Positions 1 through 7,545 of a DNA stretch of 13,219 nucleotides are shown here, piece after piece. The DNA is from CBIFVZ01 sp966185765. Lineage in GTDB: Bacteria; Pseudomonadota; Gammaproteobacteria; Enterobacterales; Enterobacteriaceae. The notes under the pieces were generated by a model. The model did not search any database, was not told the DNA's origin, and saw nothing but the letters and a program-made list of their open reading frames with translations. Where the stretch lies: contig CBIFVZ010000092.1 in NCBI GenBank assembly GCA_966185765.1, positions 1-13,219 of the forward strand, read 5' to 3'. The position numbers and the translations under genes are program-made. How positions within the stretch are numbered: the stretch's first letter is position 1; every line of letters begins with the position of its first letter.

Positions 1-29
1 ACTGCAATCGCGATAGCTGTCTTTTTCAT
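1..29 (-). CDS. ompA: OmpA outer membrane porin, N-terminal fragment (cut by window edge)
   Basis: On the minus strand the first nine codons read MKKTAIAIA, the start of the well-known OmpA signal peptide (positive N-terminus MKK followed by a hydrophobic core). OmpA is the abundant eight-stranded beta-barrel with a periplasmic peptidoglycan-binding domain. Only the signal-peptide start is inside the window; the rest lies beyond the left edge. A Shine-Dalgarno GAGG (minus strand, 37-40) sits 7 nt before the ATG. Identity rests on the exact signal-peptide start, the characteristic leader upstream, and the neighbour sulA, which lies upstream of ompA in enterobacteria. Confidence 0.92.
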
Positions 30-168
30 TTTTGCGCCTCGTTATCATCCAAAAAATCCACAGGCTTTAAATTAGTGTGTTCAAAGCCCACGGTTAAATC
101 CTTTGCCTGGGTTAATGCTCAGTTATAACTTTACCGCTCACAGCGGTTTTTCAATGAGCAACCCCGGC
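30..168 (-). promoter_or_regulatory. ompA mRNA 5' leader with stabilising hairpins
   Basis: From the inferred start site near 168 to the ompA ATG the leader is about 139 nt, close to the long leader known in E. coli, where 5' hairpins protect the mRNA from RNase E. Two stems are visible: ACCGCT/AGCGGT (133-138 with 142-147, loop of 3) near the 5' end, and GGCTTT/AAAGCC (63-68 with 83-88, loop of 14) nearer the ribosome binding site. The loop and linker sequences differ from E. coli, but the hairpin-linker-hairpin plan is kept. Confidence 0.6.
34..49 (-). promoter_or_regulatory. Probable MicA small-RNA pairing site over the ompA ribosome binding site
   Basis: The minus strand reads GATGATAACGAGGCGC just before the ompA start. 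The GATGATAAC part is complementary to the GUUAUCAUC seed of the E. coli sigma-E-dependent sRNA MicA, which blocks ribosome binding on ompA. The element overlaps the GAGG Shine-Dalgarno. The complementarity is read directly against the remembered MicA 5' region; the micA gene itself is not in this window. Confidence 0.6.
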
Positions 169-175
169 GACGTAA

Positions 176-203
176 AGTCTACAACGTAGTTGGAAACTTA
201 CAA
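176..203 (-). promoter_or_regulatory. ompA promoter (sigma-70)
   Basis: On the minus strand a -35 TTGTAA (198-203) and a -10 TAGACT (176-181) are separated by 16 bp. This is essentially the E. coli ompA promoter sequence around GTTGTAGACTTTAC. Transcription should start about 8 nt downstream, near 168. Confidence 0.7.
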
Positions 204-204
204 G

Positions 205-220
205 TGTGAAGACGGTCAAA
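205..220 (-). promoter_or_regulatory. CRP-like site just upstream of the ompA promoter
   Basis: The minus strand reads TTTGA-CCGTCT-TCACA, nine of ten matches to TGTGA-N6-TCACA, centred about 44 bp upstream of the inferred ompA start, close to a class II position. ompA is a known CRP-responsive gene in E. coli. The match is read from sequence; binding is inferred. Confidence 0.45.
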
Positions 221-359
221 AGCCCAGGAAAAGTCGGTGGAAATAAACACTTCCTTACAATTTGGTTTAAAAAATAGACACTGCATATACAGGGGAATAG
301 CCCCGGAAGCCCGGTGCGCAGCGCTTTTACTCGTTTTGTCAGTAACCTGGATGAGTGTC

Positions 360-383
360 AAAAAAAATACCAGGAATAATCCT
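360..383 (-). terminator. Weak possible terminator after sulA
   Basis: On the minus strand, just after the sulA stop, AGGA-TTAT-TCCT (372-383) forms a 4-bp stem, followed a few bases later by a run of eight T (360-367). The stem is very short, so termination may be partial. Between here and the CRP-like site (221-359) I see no gene: the minus-strand reading frame there has no coding features. Confidence 0.3.
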
Positions 384-391
384 AAATTTAC

Positions 392-889
392 TTAATGATA
401 CAAATTGGAGTGAATTTTTAGGCCGTTTCGTGGTCTTGAGGCTGAAGTCCGACTGTATTCCGGGCGCATAATTAACCCAACTGCACATCCTTCTTCTGCG
501 CATCTTGTGAGCAAATGATGCTCTTCATCCGTCAATGGTTGCGCCAGCCAGCCAATCACTACACTGTAATTCCCGGTACGTAAAGCTTTTGCCATTGCCG
601 CTACAGACATCACCGGCAACTGCATCATTTTATTGAGAGGGAGGCCAGCTGAACGCGCCCACTCGCGGTTTAATTTACTTTGAGGCGTAAGCCAGAGCTG
701 CCAGCGTGACTGCTGAGCGAGCTGCTGTAATAAAGGAAGCAACAGCATTTGGGTCAACACTGGGCTTGCTTCGTTATAGCTGACTTCGCTTATCAAACCC
801 TGGAAATTATCTGATGTAGCGCAATCGCTAACGGCATTGGCAGTATAGCCCGCATTTGTAGAATGGTCGTTATAAGCAGGTAAGTACAT
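392..889 (-). CDS. sulA: SulA, SOS cell-division inhibitor
   Basis: SulA is made when DNA damage inactivates LexA. It binds FtsZ in the cytoplasm and blocks Z-ring formation until Lon degrades it. The 165-residue product compares with 169 in E. coli. The N-terminal third is diverged, while the middle (LLLPLLQQLAQQSRWQLWL and ALRTGNYSVVIGWL) and the last eight residues, KIHSNLYH, are conserved. The C-terminal tail is the known Lon recognition region, so rapid turnover is expected. The ATG is preceded by GGAG (895-898) and lies just downstream of a LexA-controlled promoter. It sits upstream of ompA and is divergent from sxy, as in E. coli. Confidence 0.96.
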   Translation of the reverse strand: MYLPAYNDHSTNAGYTANAVSDCATSDNFQGLISEVSYNEASPVLTQMLLLPLLQQLAQQSRWQLWLTPQSKLNREWARSAGLPLNKMMQLPVMSVAAMAKALRTGNYSVVIGWLAQPLTDEEHHLLTRCAEEGCAVGLIMRPEYSRTSASRPRNGLKIHSNLYH

Positions 890-910
890 AGTGTCTCCAC
901 TCCCGTGGTT

Positions 911-930
911 TACTGTATGTATATACAGTA
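911..930. promoter_or_regulatory. LexA operator (SOS box) of sulA
   Basis: CTGT-ATGTATAT-ACAG (913-928) is a perfect CTGT-N8-ACAG LexA box, and the palindrome extends to TA on each side (911-930). It overlaps the -10 element of the sulA promoter, so LexA binding would block RNA polymerase directly. Near-perfect symmetry predicts tight repression. Confidence 0.93.
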
Positions 931-953
931 ATGCCTGATCGGGTAAAGATCAA
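925..953 (-). promoter_or_regulatory. sulA promoter (sigma-70)
   Basis: On the minus strand the -35 TTGATC (948-953) and -10 TACTGT (925-930) are spaced by exactly 17 bp, the same arrangement as the E. coli sulA promoter. The -10 is embedded in the LexA operator. Confidence 0.75.
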
Positions 954-1008
954 CCAGAATTTTTTTGAAAGCATCTCGCATTTTCATCCTGGTCTCGGCG
1001 AATACGTA

Positions 1009-1037
1009 TTGCCCTTAAGCCATAAGTTGCCTATTTT
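1009..1037 (+). promoter_or_regulatory. Probable sxy promoter
   Basis: TTGCCC (1009-1014) and TATTTT (1032-1037) are 17 bp apart, giving a start near 1044 and a 5' leader of roughly 55 nt before sxy. A CRP-S-like right half-site, TCGCA (976-980), lies upstream; it is discussed as a finding. The call rests on consensus match only. Confidence 0.4.
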
Positions 1038-1098
1038 GCGGTGAAGCAGAACGGCTTACGAATATCGGTGTTTACTCTTTGATTTTTAAGGTTGAAAA

Positions 1099-1725
1099 AT
1101 GAAGGATGAGAGCTATGTGAAGATAAGTAAGGCGCGTGCTTATCTCTCCATATTGGGTGAAATTCGTAGCCGGGCATTATTTGGGGGCTACAGCTTATCT
1201 GTTGATAACACCATATTTGCGATGGTGGCAGAAGGAGAGCTTTATCTACGAGCCAGTGAGCAGAGTGTGGCGTATTTCCGTCGGGAAAACTCACCGCTGC
1301 TAACCTGGTTCAAACGCGGGCGCCAGGTGAGTTTGAATTACTATAAGGTTGATGAAGCGCTCTGGCAGAATCCTTCACAATTGATTGAACTGTCATCACA
1401 GGCGCTGGAAGGGGCAAAGCGTGAAAAAGCGCAACGCGCCTGCGAGCGCAGGTTGAAAGACCTGCCAAATATCAGCACTGGTATTGAGAATATGCTGCTG
1501 ATGGCGGGCATTCATAGCGTAGAAGCGCTTTATCGGGTTGGCGCGAAGCGAGTCTGGATACAAGTGCGTAAGGTCAACAGAACGGCGGGTACCCGACTGT
1601 TGCTGGCGCTCGCCGGTGCGATTACAGGTCAGCATGAAGCAGCGCTCCCAAAGCAAATGCGTCGGGAGCTGCTGGCCTGGGCTGCGGAACATATCGCCAG
1701 CGAAGAGCGGCATTCGGACAGTTAA
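1099..1725 (+). CDS. sxy: Sxy/TfoX, CRP co-regulator of competence genes
   Basis: Sxy acts with CRP at CRP-S promoters to switch on DNA-uptake and type IV pilus-like genes. The 208-residue length matches E. coli Sxy (209). The N-terminal TfoX_N domain (about residues 8-110) includes the family signatures RALFGGYSLSVDNTIFAMV, GELYLRA and SLNYYKVDEALW. The C-terminal TfoX_C domain (about 115-200) carries LKDLPNIS, then GIHSVEALYRVGAKRVW and GAITGQHEAALP. The ATG is preceded by AAGG (1088-1091), 7 nt away. It is divergent from sulA and convergent with yccS, whose stop codon overlaps its own inside GTTAAC. Confidence 0.95.
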   Translation: MKDESYVKISKARAYLSILGEIRSRALFGGYSLSVDNTIFAMVAEGELYLRASEQSVAYFRRENSPLLTWFKRGRQVSLNYYKVDEALWQNPSQLIELSSQALEGAKREKAQRACERRLKDLPNISTGIENMLLMAGIHSVEALYRVGAKRVWIQVRKVNRTAGTRLLLALAGAITGQHEAALPKQMRRELLAWAAEHIASEERHSDS

Positions 1726-3842
1726 CGAATTTGCTGTTGCAGACTCGACAGCTCGGGTAGCAGGGCTATCAACAAGGTAATTTGCTGAACAACCAGCTGT
1801 TCTTTGCTGCCAGGTTCGGGAACGAATTTTTCCAGGCGCGACAGGATGTCGCCCTGCACTTGCGCCAGTCTCTTCTTATCAACGTCCTGATGGTACAGCG
1901 CGCCGTCAACATAACACACCGCATCAGTCAGTAAGGCCAGCGTTTGCGGATTAGTAATTTTATCCCTGTGCGCGCCCAGCGTAGAAATATAGCTATTAAA
2001 CGTGTGATTCAGGCAAAGCAGCCTGAAGGCTGTGTCACGTTTTTCTGGTGTGGCATCCGGCTCTGAGGACATATTTGAGACCACAGAGGCCAGTTCGGCA
2101 TCCCTCGCGTAGGCATCGCGGCGGGCAACACGATAGGCCAGACGGTTATCTCTTCCCTGATGATATTGCTCCAGCACAGCATCCAGATAACGGCAGTTGG
2201 CGTTAAATGCACGGGAAACCACCTGTGGCAGGCGGCGAAATCGCCAGTCTGGCCAGATAAAACTCACCGCAGCCCAGGCAATGGCACAACCCAGCAAGGT
2301 ATCAAAAATACGTGGTATCGCTACTTCAAAGCCTTCGCCAAGCAGGTTAAAGCACAACAGCACCAGCAGCGTGATAAACATAGTGGCGTGGGCGTATTGA
2401 ACATTACGAAAGGCAAAAAATAGCACGCCGGTAATAACAATCAGTACCAGTTGTCCTGCGACAGATGGCACCAGCAGCAGTACCGGCAGGCCGACGGCAA
2501 CACCAATCAGCGTGCCGATAATACGTAATGCCAGACGTCGGCGCGTGGCGTTGTAGTTCGGCTGGCACACAAACAGGCTGGTCAGCAAAATCCAGTAACC
2601 GTGTTGCAGGCCGGTCACCTGAATAAAGGTGTAACCAATGCACAGCACGACCGACATGCGTACAGCATGACGAAACAGCGCGGATTCGGGCGTCAGATTG
2701 CTACGCAGGCGTAGCCAGACATCGCTCGCACCGTGAAGCCCATCATCAGAAAGACGGTTATCTGAGGTCGGCTTTTCCATAGCCTGCTCAGATTCTATGG
2801 TGGCAAGCTGGGCATCAATGGCACGCAGGTTGTTAATCAGAAAGTGGATAGCTTCGCGTTCGGCATCGTGCTCATCAAAAGGCAGGCGCTCAATAGCGGC
2901 GTCCAGATTGGTGAACGCACGCTCAAAACGGGAGTCATGCTGATAAGGCTCACGCAGCAGAATAGAACGTGACAGCTGCTGGCAGGCCAGACTCTGCATA
3001 GAGAGCAGGCGCTGGAAACGAAACATCACATCGCTGTGGCGGAATTTGTCACGCAAAATCTGGTATTGAACATGAGACGAACTGGCGCGTTCATGAATAT
3101 CCTGCGCCACAAAATAATAATGTAGTGTTCTACGGGTACCGCGTTGGCCCCGATCACCACGCAGGCGCGTTAATAACGTGGCTTTGGTCTGGTTAAGTAT
3201 GTCAACCAGCTGGCCGTTTGCCATTGCCAGCGAGACCAGCGGTGCCTGGCTTTCATCTTCCAGATCGGGATCAAACAGGCGAGATTTAAGCTCCAGGTAA
3301 CAGGCCAACTGTTCATAGCATCTTGCCAGACTGTCCTGAAGCGGGCGTACCGGGAAAATTAAATGCCCGGTTAGTGTCAGGAGGTTGTACCACACCGCAC
3401 CGGTGAGCAGCAGCAATGGTTGAATATACCATTGCTCATAAAGCGTAACCCCGAGCATGGTGTAAATCGCGATCAGCAGTGCGCCAAACGCAATGGTGGC
3501 ATAGCGCTGCCCCAGCCCGCCGAGCAAAATAAAGCCACTGGTTGAGGTCAACAATCCCAGGGCAAACAGCCACGGCCAGGGAAACAGTAACTCTACCGAG
3601 GCAGAGGCAATGAAAAAACACACCAGCGTAATGACCAGATTGCGCAGACGGCCGGTGAGTCTGTCGTCAAGATCGGCCAGGGCCGCAGCAACCACGCCGA
3701 GCGTAAGCGGAATGGTGAGCTTTACTTCGTCTAACCACCAGGGCAGTGCTGCCGCACCGCTCAGGGCAAGAAAAATACGCAGGTTATAAAGCCAGGCGCT
3801 GTTCCATGTATAGCGGCGCAGCAGAGGACTCAGTTTAGGCAC
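1722..3842 (-). CDS. yccS: YccS, FUSC-family inner membrane protein
   Basis: YccS belongs to the fusaric-acid-resistance-like (FUSC/YccS-YhfK) family of inner membrane proteins; its substrate is not established. The architecture is typical: an N-terminal membrane block (about residues 20-165), a long soluble region (about 170-385), a second membrane block (about 390-540, including HGYWILLTSLFVCQPNYNAT) and a soluble C-terminus. The frame stays open 37 codons upstream into yccF, but I place the start at GTG 3842. AAAGGA, overlapping the yccF stop, sits 6 nt before it, and protein similarity begins at LSPLLRRYTWNS. This gives 706 residues against about 717 in E. coli, the C-terminus being a little shorter. 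The 10-bp gap to yccF suggests translational coupling. Confidence 0.93.
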   Translation of the reverse strand: MPKLSPLLRRYTWNSAWLYNLRIFLALSGAAALPWWLDEVKLTIPLTLGVVAAALADLDDRLTGRLRNLVITLVCFFIASASVELLFPWPWLFALGLLTSTSGFILLGGLGQRYATIAFGALLIAIYTMLGVTLYEQWYIQPLLLLTGAVWYNLLTLTGHLIFPVRPLQDSLARCYEQLACYLELKSRLFDPDLEDESQAPLVSLAMANGQLVDILNQTKATLLTRLRGDRGQRGTRRTLHYYFVAQDIHERASSSHVQYQILRDKFRHSDVMFRFQRLLSMQSLACQQLSRSILLREPYQHDSRFERAFTNLDAAIERLPFDEHDAEREAIHFLINNLRAIDAQLATIESEQAMEKPTSDNRLSDDGLHGASDVWLRLRSNLTPESALFRHAVRMSVVLCIGYTFIQVTGLQHGYWILLTSLFVCQPNYNATRRRLALRIIGTLIGVAVGLPVLLLVPSVAGQLVLIVITGVLFFAFRNVQYAHATMFITLLVLLCFNLLGEGFEVAIPRIFDTLLGCAIAWAAVSFIWPDWRFRRLPQVVSRAFNANCRYLDAVLEQYHQGRDNRLAYRVARRDAYARDAELASVVSNMSSEPDATPEKRDTAFRLLCLNHTFNSYISTLGAHRDKITNPQTLALLTDAVCYVDGALYHQDVDKKRLAQVQGDILSRLEKFVPEPGSKEQLVVQQITLLIALLPELSSLQQQIR

Positions 3843-3852
3843 GCGGTTTCCT

Positions 3853-4302
3853 TTATTCACTAAAACGACGACGTGCGTTGGCTTCACGCGCGGCACGCGC
3901 GGTTTCGACAGAAACGACGCGACGGCCAACAGGCCACAGAGCGATAGCAGCAATTTTAAAATTAGCGATGCCCACAGGAATGCCGATGAGGGTCAGGCAT
4001 TGTGCAATGCCTGCGGTGATGTGCAGCAGGCACAGCCACCAGCCAAAAAATACCACCCAGAAAATATTCAGCAACGTGCCGCCTGCGTTCAGTACGCTAC
4101 TCTTGCTGTCGGGGGTCAGAACATCAACGTGTACTGCCTCGTTACCAAACGGCAGCAGAGAGAGTTTGGTGATTTCCCAGCAGGAGCGGGTCAGCGGCAG
4201 AGTAAAAATCAGTACAATACTGACAAGGGTCGCCAGCAGCCATGACAGCGTGGTTAAAAAGCCACCCAGCACAAAATTGAGAATATTAAGAACGGTACGC
4301 AT
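3853..4302 (-). CDS. yccF: YccF, small inner membrane protein
   Basis: YccF is a conserved inner membrane protein of the YccF-domain family (formerly DUF307) with no firm biochemical role. The 149-residue product closely matches the 148-residue E. coli protein. Hydrophobic stretches lie near residues 5-32, 78-105 and 112-128. Conserved blocks include LTRSCWEITKLSL, GGTLLNIFWVVFFGWWLCL and GIPVGIANFKIAAIALWP, with a basic C-terminal tail. A longer open frame runs upstream to 4452, but ATG 4302 follows a strong GGGGAGA site and matches the family start. It is the first gene of the yccF-yccS operon and is divergent from helD across 139 bp, where I could not assign promoters with confidence. Confidence 0.94.
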   Translation of the reverse strand: MRTVLNILNFVLGGFLTTLSWLLATLVSIVLIFTLPLTRSCWEITKLSLLPFGNEAVHVDVLTPDSKSSVLNAGGTLLNIFWVVFFGWWLCLLHITAGIAQCLTLIGIPVGIANFKIAAIALWPVGRRVVSVETARAAREANARRRFSE

Positions 4303-4441
4303 AATCTCCCCTGATTGACCGTATGTCGGTATAAAATCGGTAATTGTGCTAATTGTATCGTGTTTTTGCCTGGAGCGTGATTTCTCTGACGGGTAAACTG
4401 GCGGCCTCCTGAGCAACTGAACGAGCGGGAACAGAAGCAGC

Positions 4442-6496
4442 ATGGAACTCAAAGCAACAGCCCTGGGTAAACACCTGGCGCAGCATCCCTACAACCGCGT
4501 GCGGCTTCTCACGGCAGGCGTGGAAGTGTCAGGCGAACGCCATCAGTATCTTATTCCCTTCAATCAACTTCTGGCTGTCAACTGCAAGCGCGGTATGGTC
4601 TGGGGCGAGCTGGAGTTTTTACTTCCACAACAGCAGGTTGTACGCCTGCATGGCACGGAATGGGCGGCCACACAGCGCTTTTATCATCATCTGCATGACA
4701 TCTGGCAGCGCTGGAGTGTTGAGATGAGTGAAGTAGCAGCGCAGGTGCTTCATGCACAGCTCGAACAGGTGAAAAGCCTGACCACCGGTGACACCTGGTT
4801 GCGGCGTGCTGATGTCGATAAATTGCAGCAGGACATACGAAGTTTGTCTGGCGCATTGCCGTTGCCAGTCGTGCGGCTGGAGGAATTTGATAACTGTCGT
4901 GATGCCTGGCGCGAATGCCAGTCCTGGCTGGAGCAAGGGGAGGTGCGACGTGCGGCGTATAACGATGCCTGGACGGCAAGGATGCTGGACGAGTACGCGG
5001 ATTTCTTTGCGCACATTGAAAGCTCACCGCTAAATCTTTCCCAGGCGCGTGCCGTGGTGAACGGTGAAGCGTCGCTACTGGTGCTGGCTGGGGCGGGTAG
5101 TGGCAAAACCTCCGTCCTGGTCGCTCGCGCAGGCTGGCTGTTGGCACGCGGTGAGGCCTCGGCCAGTCAAATTCTGCTACTGGCGTTTGGTCGTAAGGCG
5201 GCGCAGGAGATGGATGAACGCATCAAACAGCGCCTGCACACCGAGGAGATTAGCGCGCGCACCTTTCATGCGCTGGCGCTGCATATCATTGCACAAAGTG
5301 GCCGTAAAGTACCTCGTGTGAGCACGCTTGAAAGTGATACTGCGGCGCGTCATGCCCTGTTAACCGAGTGCTGGCGCGAGCAGTGCCGTGAAAAAAAGGC
5401 GCAGGCTAAAGGCTGGCGTCAGTGGCTGGAAGAGGAACTTGAGTGGACTGTACCCGAAGGCGAGTTCTGGCAAGATGAACGCCTCACCAGGCGTCTTGCT
5501 GGCCGGTTGGACAGGTGGCTGGGGTTGATGCGCATGCACGGTGGGTCACAGGCGCAGATGATAGCGAGCTGCCCGCAAGACCTACGCGATACGTTTCAAA
5601 AGCGTATTAAGTTGATGGCACCGCTGCTCAAAGCTTGGAAAACGGCACTTAAAGCCGAAGAAGCGGTGGATTTCTCAGGCTTGATTCATCAGGCCATCAA
5701 TGTGCTGGAGAAAGGGCGTTTTATCAGCCCGTGGAAACACATTCTGGTGGACGAATTTCAGGATATCTCGCCACAGCGAGCTGCACTGCTTGAGGCATTA
5801 CGTCGCCAGAACAGCCACAGCACATTGTACGCGGTGGGTGACGACTGGCAGGCAATATACCGTTTCAGCGGTGCACAGCTGTCGCTGACTACCGCGTTTG
5901 AACAGCATTTTGGTGAAGGTGACAGCTGCGCACTGGATACCACCTACCGTTTTAATGACCGTATTGGTGAAATAGCTAATCGCTTTATCCAGCAGAACCC
6001 GCACCAGTTGGCAAAACCGCTTAACAGCCTGACGCGTGGCGACAGCAAAGCGGTTACGTTGCTGGCAGATGACCAGCTTGAAGCGCTGTTTGATAAAATG
6101 AGCGGCTACGTAAAGCCTGACCAGCGGGTAGTAGTGCTGGCGCGCTATCATCATTTGCGCCCGACCGCGCTGGAACGTGCAAAAACGCGCTGGCCGAAAC
6201 TGGCCATTGATTTTATGACAATCCATGCCAGCAAGGGACAGCAGGCCGACTATGTTGTGATTGTTGGACTACAGGATGGGCATGATGGCTTCCCGGCACC
6301 CGCGCGGGAATCCATTATGGAGCAGGCACTTTTGCCGCAGCCGGAGGATTATCCGGATGCCGAAGAGCGCCGTCTGTTGTATGTCGCGTTAACGCGTGCG
6401 CGTCACCGTGTGTGGCTGCTCTATAACAAACAGCAGCCGTCGGCGTTTGTTGATGTGCTTAAGCGTCTCGACGTGCCAGTGGCGCGCAAGCCGTAA
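4442..6496 (+). CDS. helD: HelD, DNA helicase IV (superfamily 1)
   Basis: Helicase IV is an ATP-dependent 3'-5' DNA helicase of the UvrD/Rep superfamily, linked to RecF-pathway recombination. The 684 residues equal the E. coli length. An N-terminal helicase-IV-specific region (about 1-195) precedes the motor. Motor motifs seen: Q-motif-like LNLSQARAVV, Walker A AGAGSGKTS (K222), LLAFGRKAAQEM, FHALALHII, Walker B LVDEFQD (D437, E438), VGDDWQAIYRFSGAQ, TTYRFN, TIHASKGQQADYVVI (from T593) and YVALTRARHRVW (from Y647). All catalytic motifs are intact. The start ATG has only a weak ribosome site but matches the family start MELKAT. It ends flush against the stop of mgsA. Confidence 0.97.
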   Translation: MELKATALGKHLAQHPYNRVRLLTAGVEVSGERHQYLIPFNQLLAVNCKRGMVWGELEFLLPQQQVVRLHGTEWAATQRFYHHLHDIWQRWSVEMSEVAAQVLHAQLEQVKSLTTGDTWLRRADVDKLQQDIRSLSGALPLPVVRLEEFDNCRDAWRECQSWLEQGEVRRAAYNDAWTARMLDEYADFFAHIESSPLNLSQARAVVNGEASLLVLAGAGSGKTSVLVARAGWLLARGEASASQILLLAFGRKAAQEMDERIKQRLHTEEISARTFHALALHIIAQSGRKVPRVSTLESDTAARHALLTECWREQCREKKAQAKGWRQWLEEELEWTVPEGEFWQDERLTRRLAGRLDRWLGLMRMHGGSQAQMIASCPQDLRDTFQKRIKLMAPLLKAWKTALKAEEAVDFSGLIHQAINVLEKGRFISPWKHILVDEFQDISPQRAALLEALRRQNSHSTLYAVGDDWQAIYRFSGAQLSLTTAFEQHFGEGDSCALDTTYRFNDRIGEIANRFIQQNPHQLAKPLNSLTRGDSKAVTLLADDQLEALFDKMSGYVKPDQRVVVLARYHHLRPTALERAKTRWPKLAIDFMTIHASKGQQADYVVIVGLQDGHDGFPAPARESIMEQALLPQPEDYPDAEERRLLYVALTRARHRVWLLYNKQQPSAFVDVLKRLDVPVARKP

Positions 6497-6955
6497 TTAT
6501 TTCAGTCGTTCAGCCAGATAACGCGGATAGTCCGGGATAAGGATCTCCACGCTTTCACCAAAGTGTGGGGATTCAATCAGAAAATCGGCGGTCGAAACAT
6601 TGGTTGCCACCGGAATATTCCACACCGTGGCCAGGCGCAGTAATGCTTTTACGTCCGGGTCATGTGGTACGGCGTTGAGCGGGTCCCAGAAGAAAATCAG
6701 AATATCAATTTTGCCCTCTGAAATCAGCGCACCTACCTGCTGATCTCCACCCATTGGGCCACTTAGCATCGCATTCACCTGCATGCCGCTGGCGCGTTGT
6801 ACCAGGTTACCGGTAGTGCCCGTGGCGTAGAGCACGTGTTTTTCCAGCAGCGCCTTGTGGCGCTCAACCCATGTAAGCAGCATATCTTTGCAGTGATCGT
6901 GGGCAACCAGAGCGATATGTTTTTGCGCCGCCAGCGTTCGGGTGGTCAGTTCCAT
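6497..6955 (-). CDS. mgsA: MgsA, methylglyoxal synthase
   Basis: MgsA converts dihydroxyacetone phosphate to methylglyoxal and phosphate, a cytoplasmic bypass of lower glycolysis that relieves sugar-phosphate stress. The 152 residues equal the E. coli length. Active-site residues are present at E. coli numbering: H19 and D20 (AHDHC), D71 (GPMGGDQQ), D91 (FFWDPLN), H98 and D101 (VPHDPD), plus the phosphate-binding ATGTTGN loop at 44-50. AGGA precedes the ATG. In E. coli yccT/csgI would lie upstream on this strand; here the next gene is yccU on the other strand, 145 bp away. It converges on helD with no gap. Confidence 0.97.
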   Translation of the reverse strand: MELTTRTLAAQKHIALVAHDHCKDMLLTWVERHKALLEKHVLYATGTTGNLVQRASGMQVNAMLSGPMGGDQQVGALISEGKIDILIFFWDPLNAVPHDPDVKALLRLATVWNIPVATNVSTADFLIESPHFGESVEILIPDYPRYLAERLK

Positions 6956-7100
6956 ATTTTTTCCTGTTAAAGAGAAATTTGCTTACAGCTTACTGAATGT
7001 GAGCGTTGCTGCAAGTGACCTCGGGCAAACAACAGTGAATCACGCTGGAGCCAGCCTGGTAACTGGCTTAAACTTGTCTGAAAAGCATGCGGAGGACGAC

Positions 7101-7514
7101 ATGAACGACAACGATATTGCCCACATCCTCAAACAAACCCACACCATTGCACTGGTGGGTGCCAGCGATAATCCTGACAGACCCAGCTACCGCGTGATGG
7201 ACTATCTGCTGAAGCAGGGATATCACGTTATTCCGGTTTCACCTAAGGTGGCAGGAAAAACGCTGCTCGGACAGCAGGGCTATGCCACGCTGGAGGAGGT
7301 GACGGAAAAAATCGATATGGTGGATGTATTTCGTAATTCAGAGGCCGCCTGGCGTGTGGCAAAAGACGCTATCGCGGTGGGCGCAAAAACGTTGTGGTTA
7401 CAGCTTGGCGTCATTAATGAGCCTGCTGCCGTACTGGCACGTGAGGCGGGTCTGAACGTGGTCATGGACCGTTGTCCGGCCATAGAAATACCCCGCCTGG
7501 GTCTGGCGAAATAG
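7101..7514 (+). CDS. yccU: YccU, CoA-binding Rossmann-fold protein
   Basis: YccU is a small CoA-binding domain protein (CoA_binding_2 family), related to the nucleotide-binding domain of succinyl-CoA synthetase; its physiological role is unclear. The 137 residues match E. coli. The Rossmann signature IALVGASDNPDRPSYRVM lies near residues 14-31, followed by HVIPVSPKVAGKTLLGQ, DMVDVFRNSEAAW and the C-terminal MDRCPAIEIPRLGL. The open frame extends upstream to 6942, but ATG 7101 has a strong GGAGG (7091-7095) 5 nt before it and fits the family length. The gene is followed by a terminator shared with convergent hspQ. Confidence 0.95.
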   Translation: MNDNDIAHILKQTHTIALVGASDNPDRPSYRVMDYLLKQGYHVIPVSPKVAGKTLLGQQGYATLEEVTEKIDMVDVFRNSEAAWRVAKDAIAVGAKTLWLQLGVINEPAAVLAREAGLNVVMDRCPAIEIPRLGLAK

Positions 7515-7515
7515 T

Positions 7516-7540
7516 AAAAACCCGGCACAGGCCGGGTTTC
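7516..7540. terminator. Bidirectional terminator between yccU and hspQ
   Basis: CCCGGC (7521-7526) pairs with GCCGGG (7531-7536) around the loop ACAG; flanking AAA/TTT lengthen the stem. Read from hspQ (minus strand) the stem ends in TTTTTA. Read from yccU it ends in TTTCTTATAT. It lies 1 bp past the yccU stop and should serve both genes. Confidence 0.85.
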
Positions 7541-7545
7541 TTATA

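Noticed and set aside
179..361. 60-codon minus-strand frame between ompA and sulA
   Set aside because: It lies over the ompA promoter, CRP-like site and non-coding spacer, with no ribosome site or recognisable protein; it is a chance frame.
4442..6496. Many long frames on both strands inside helD, the largest 189 codons at 4578-5147
   Set aside because: They are shadows of a GC-rich coding sequence; helD itself matches helicase IV end to end with all motifs intact.
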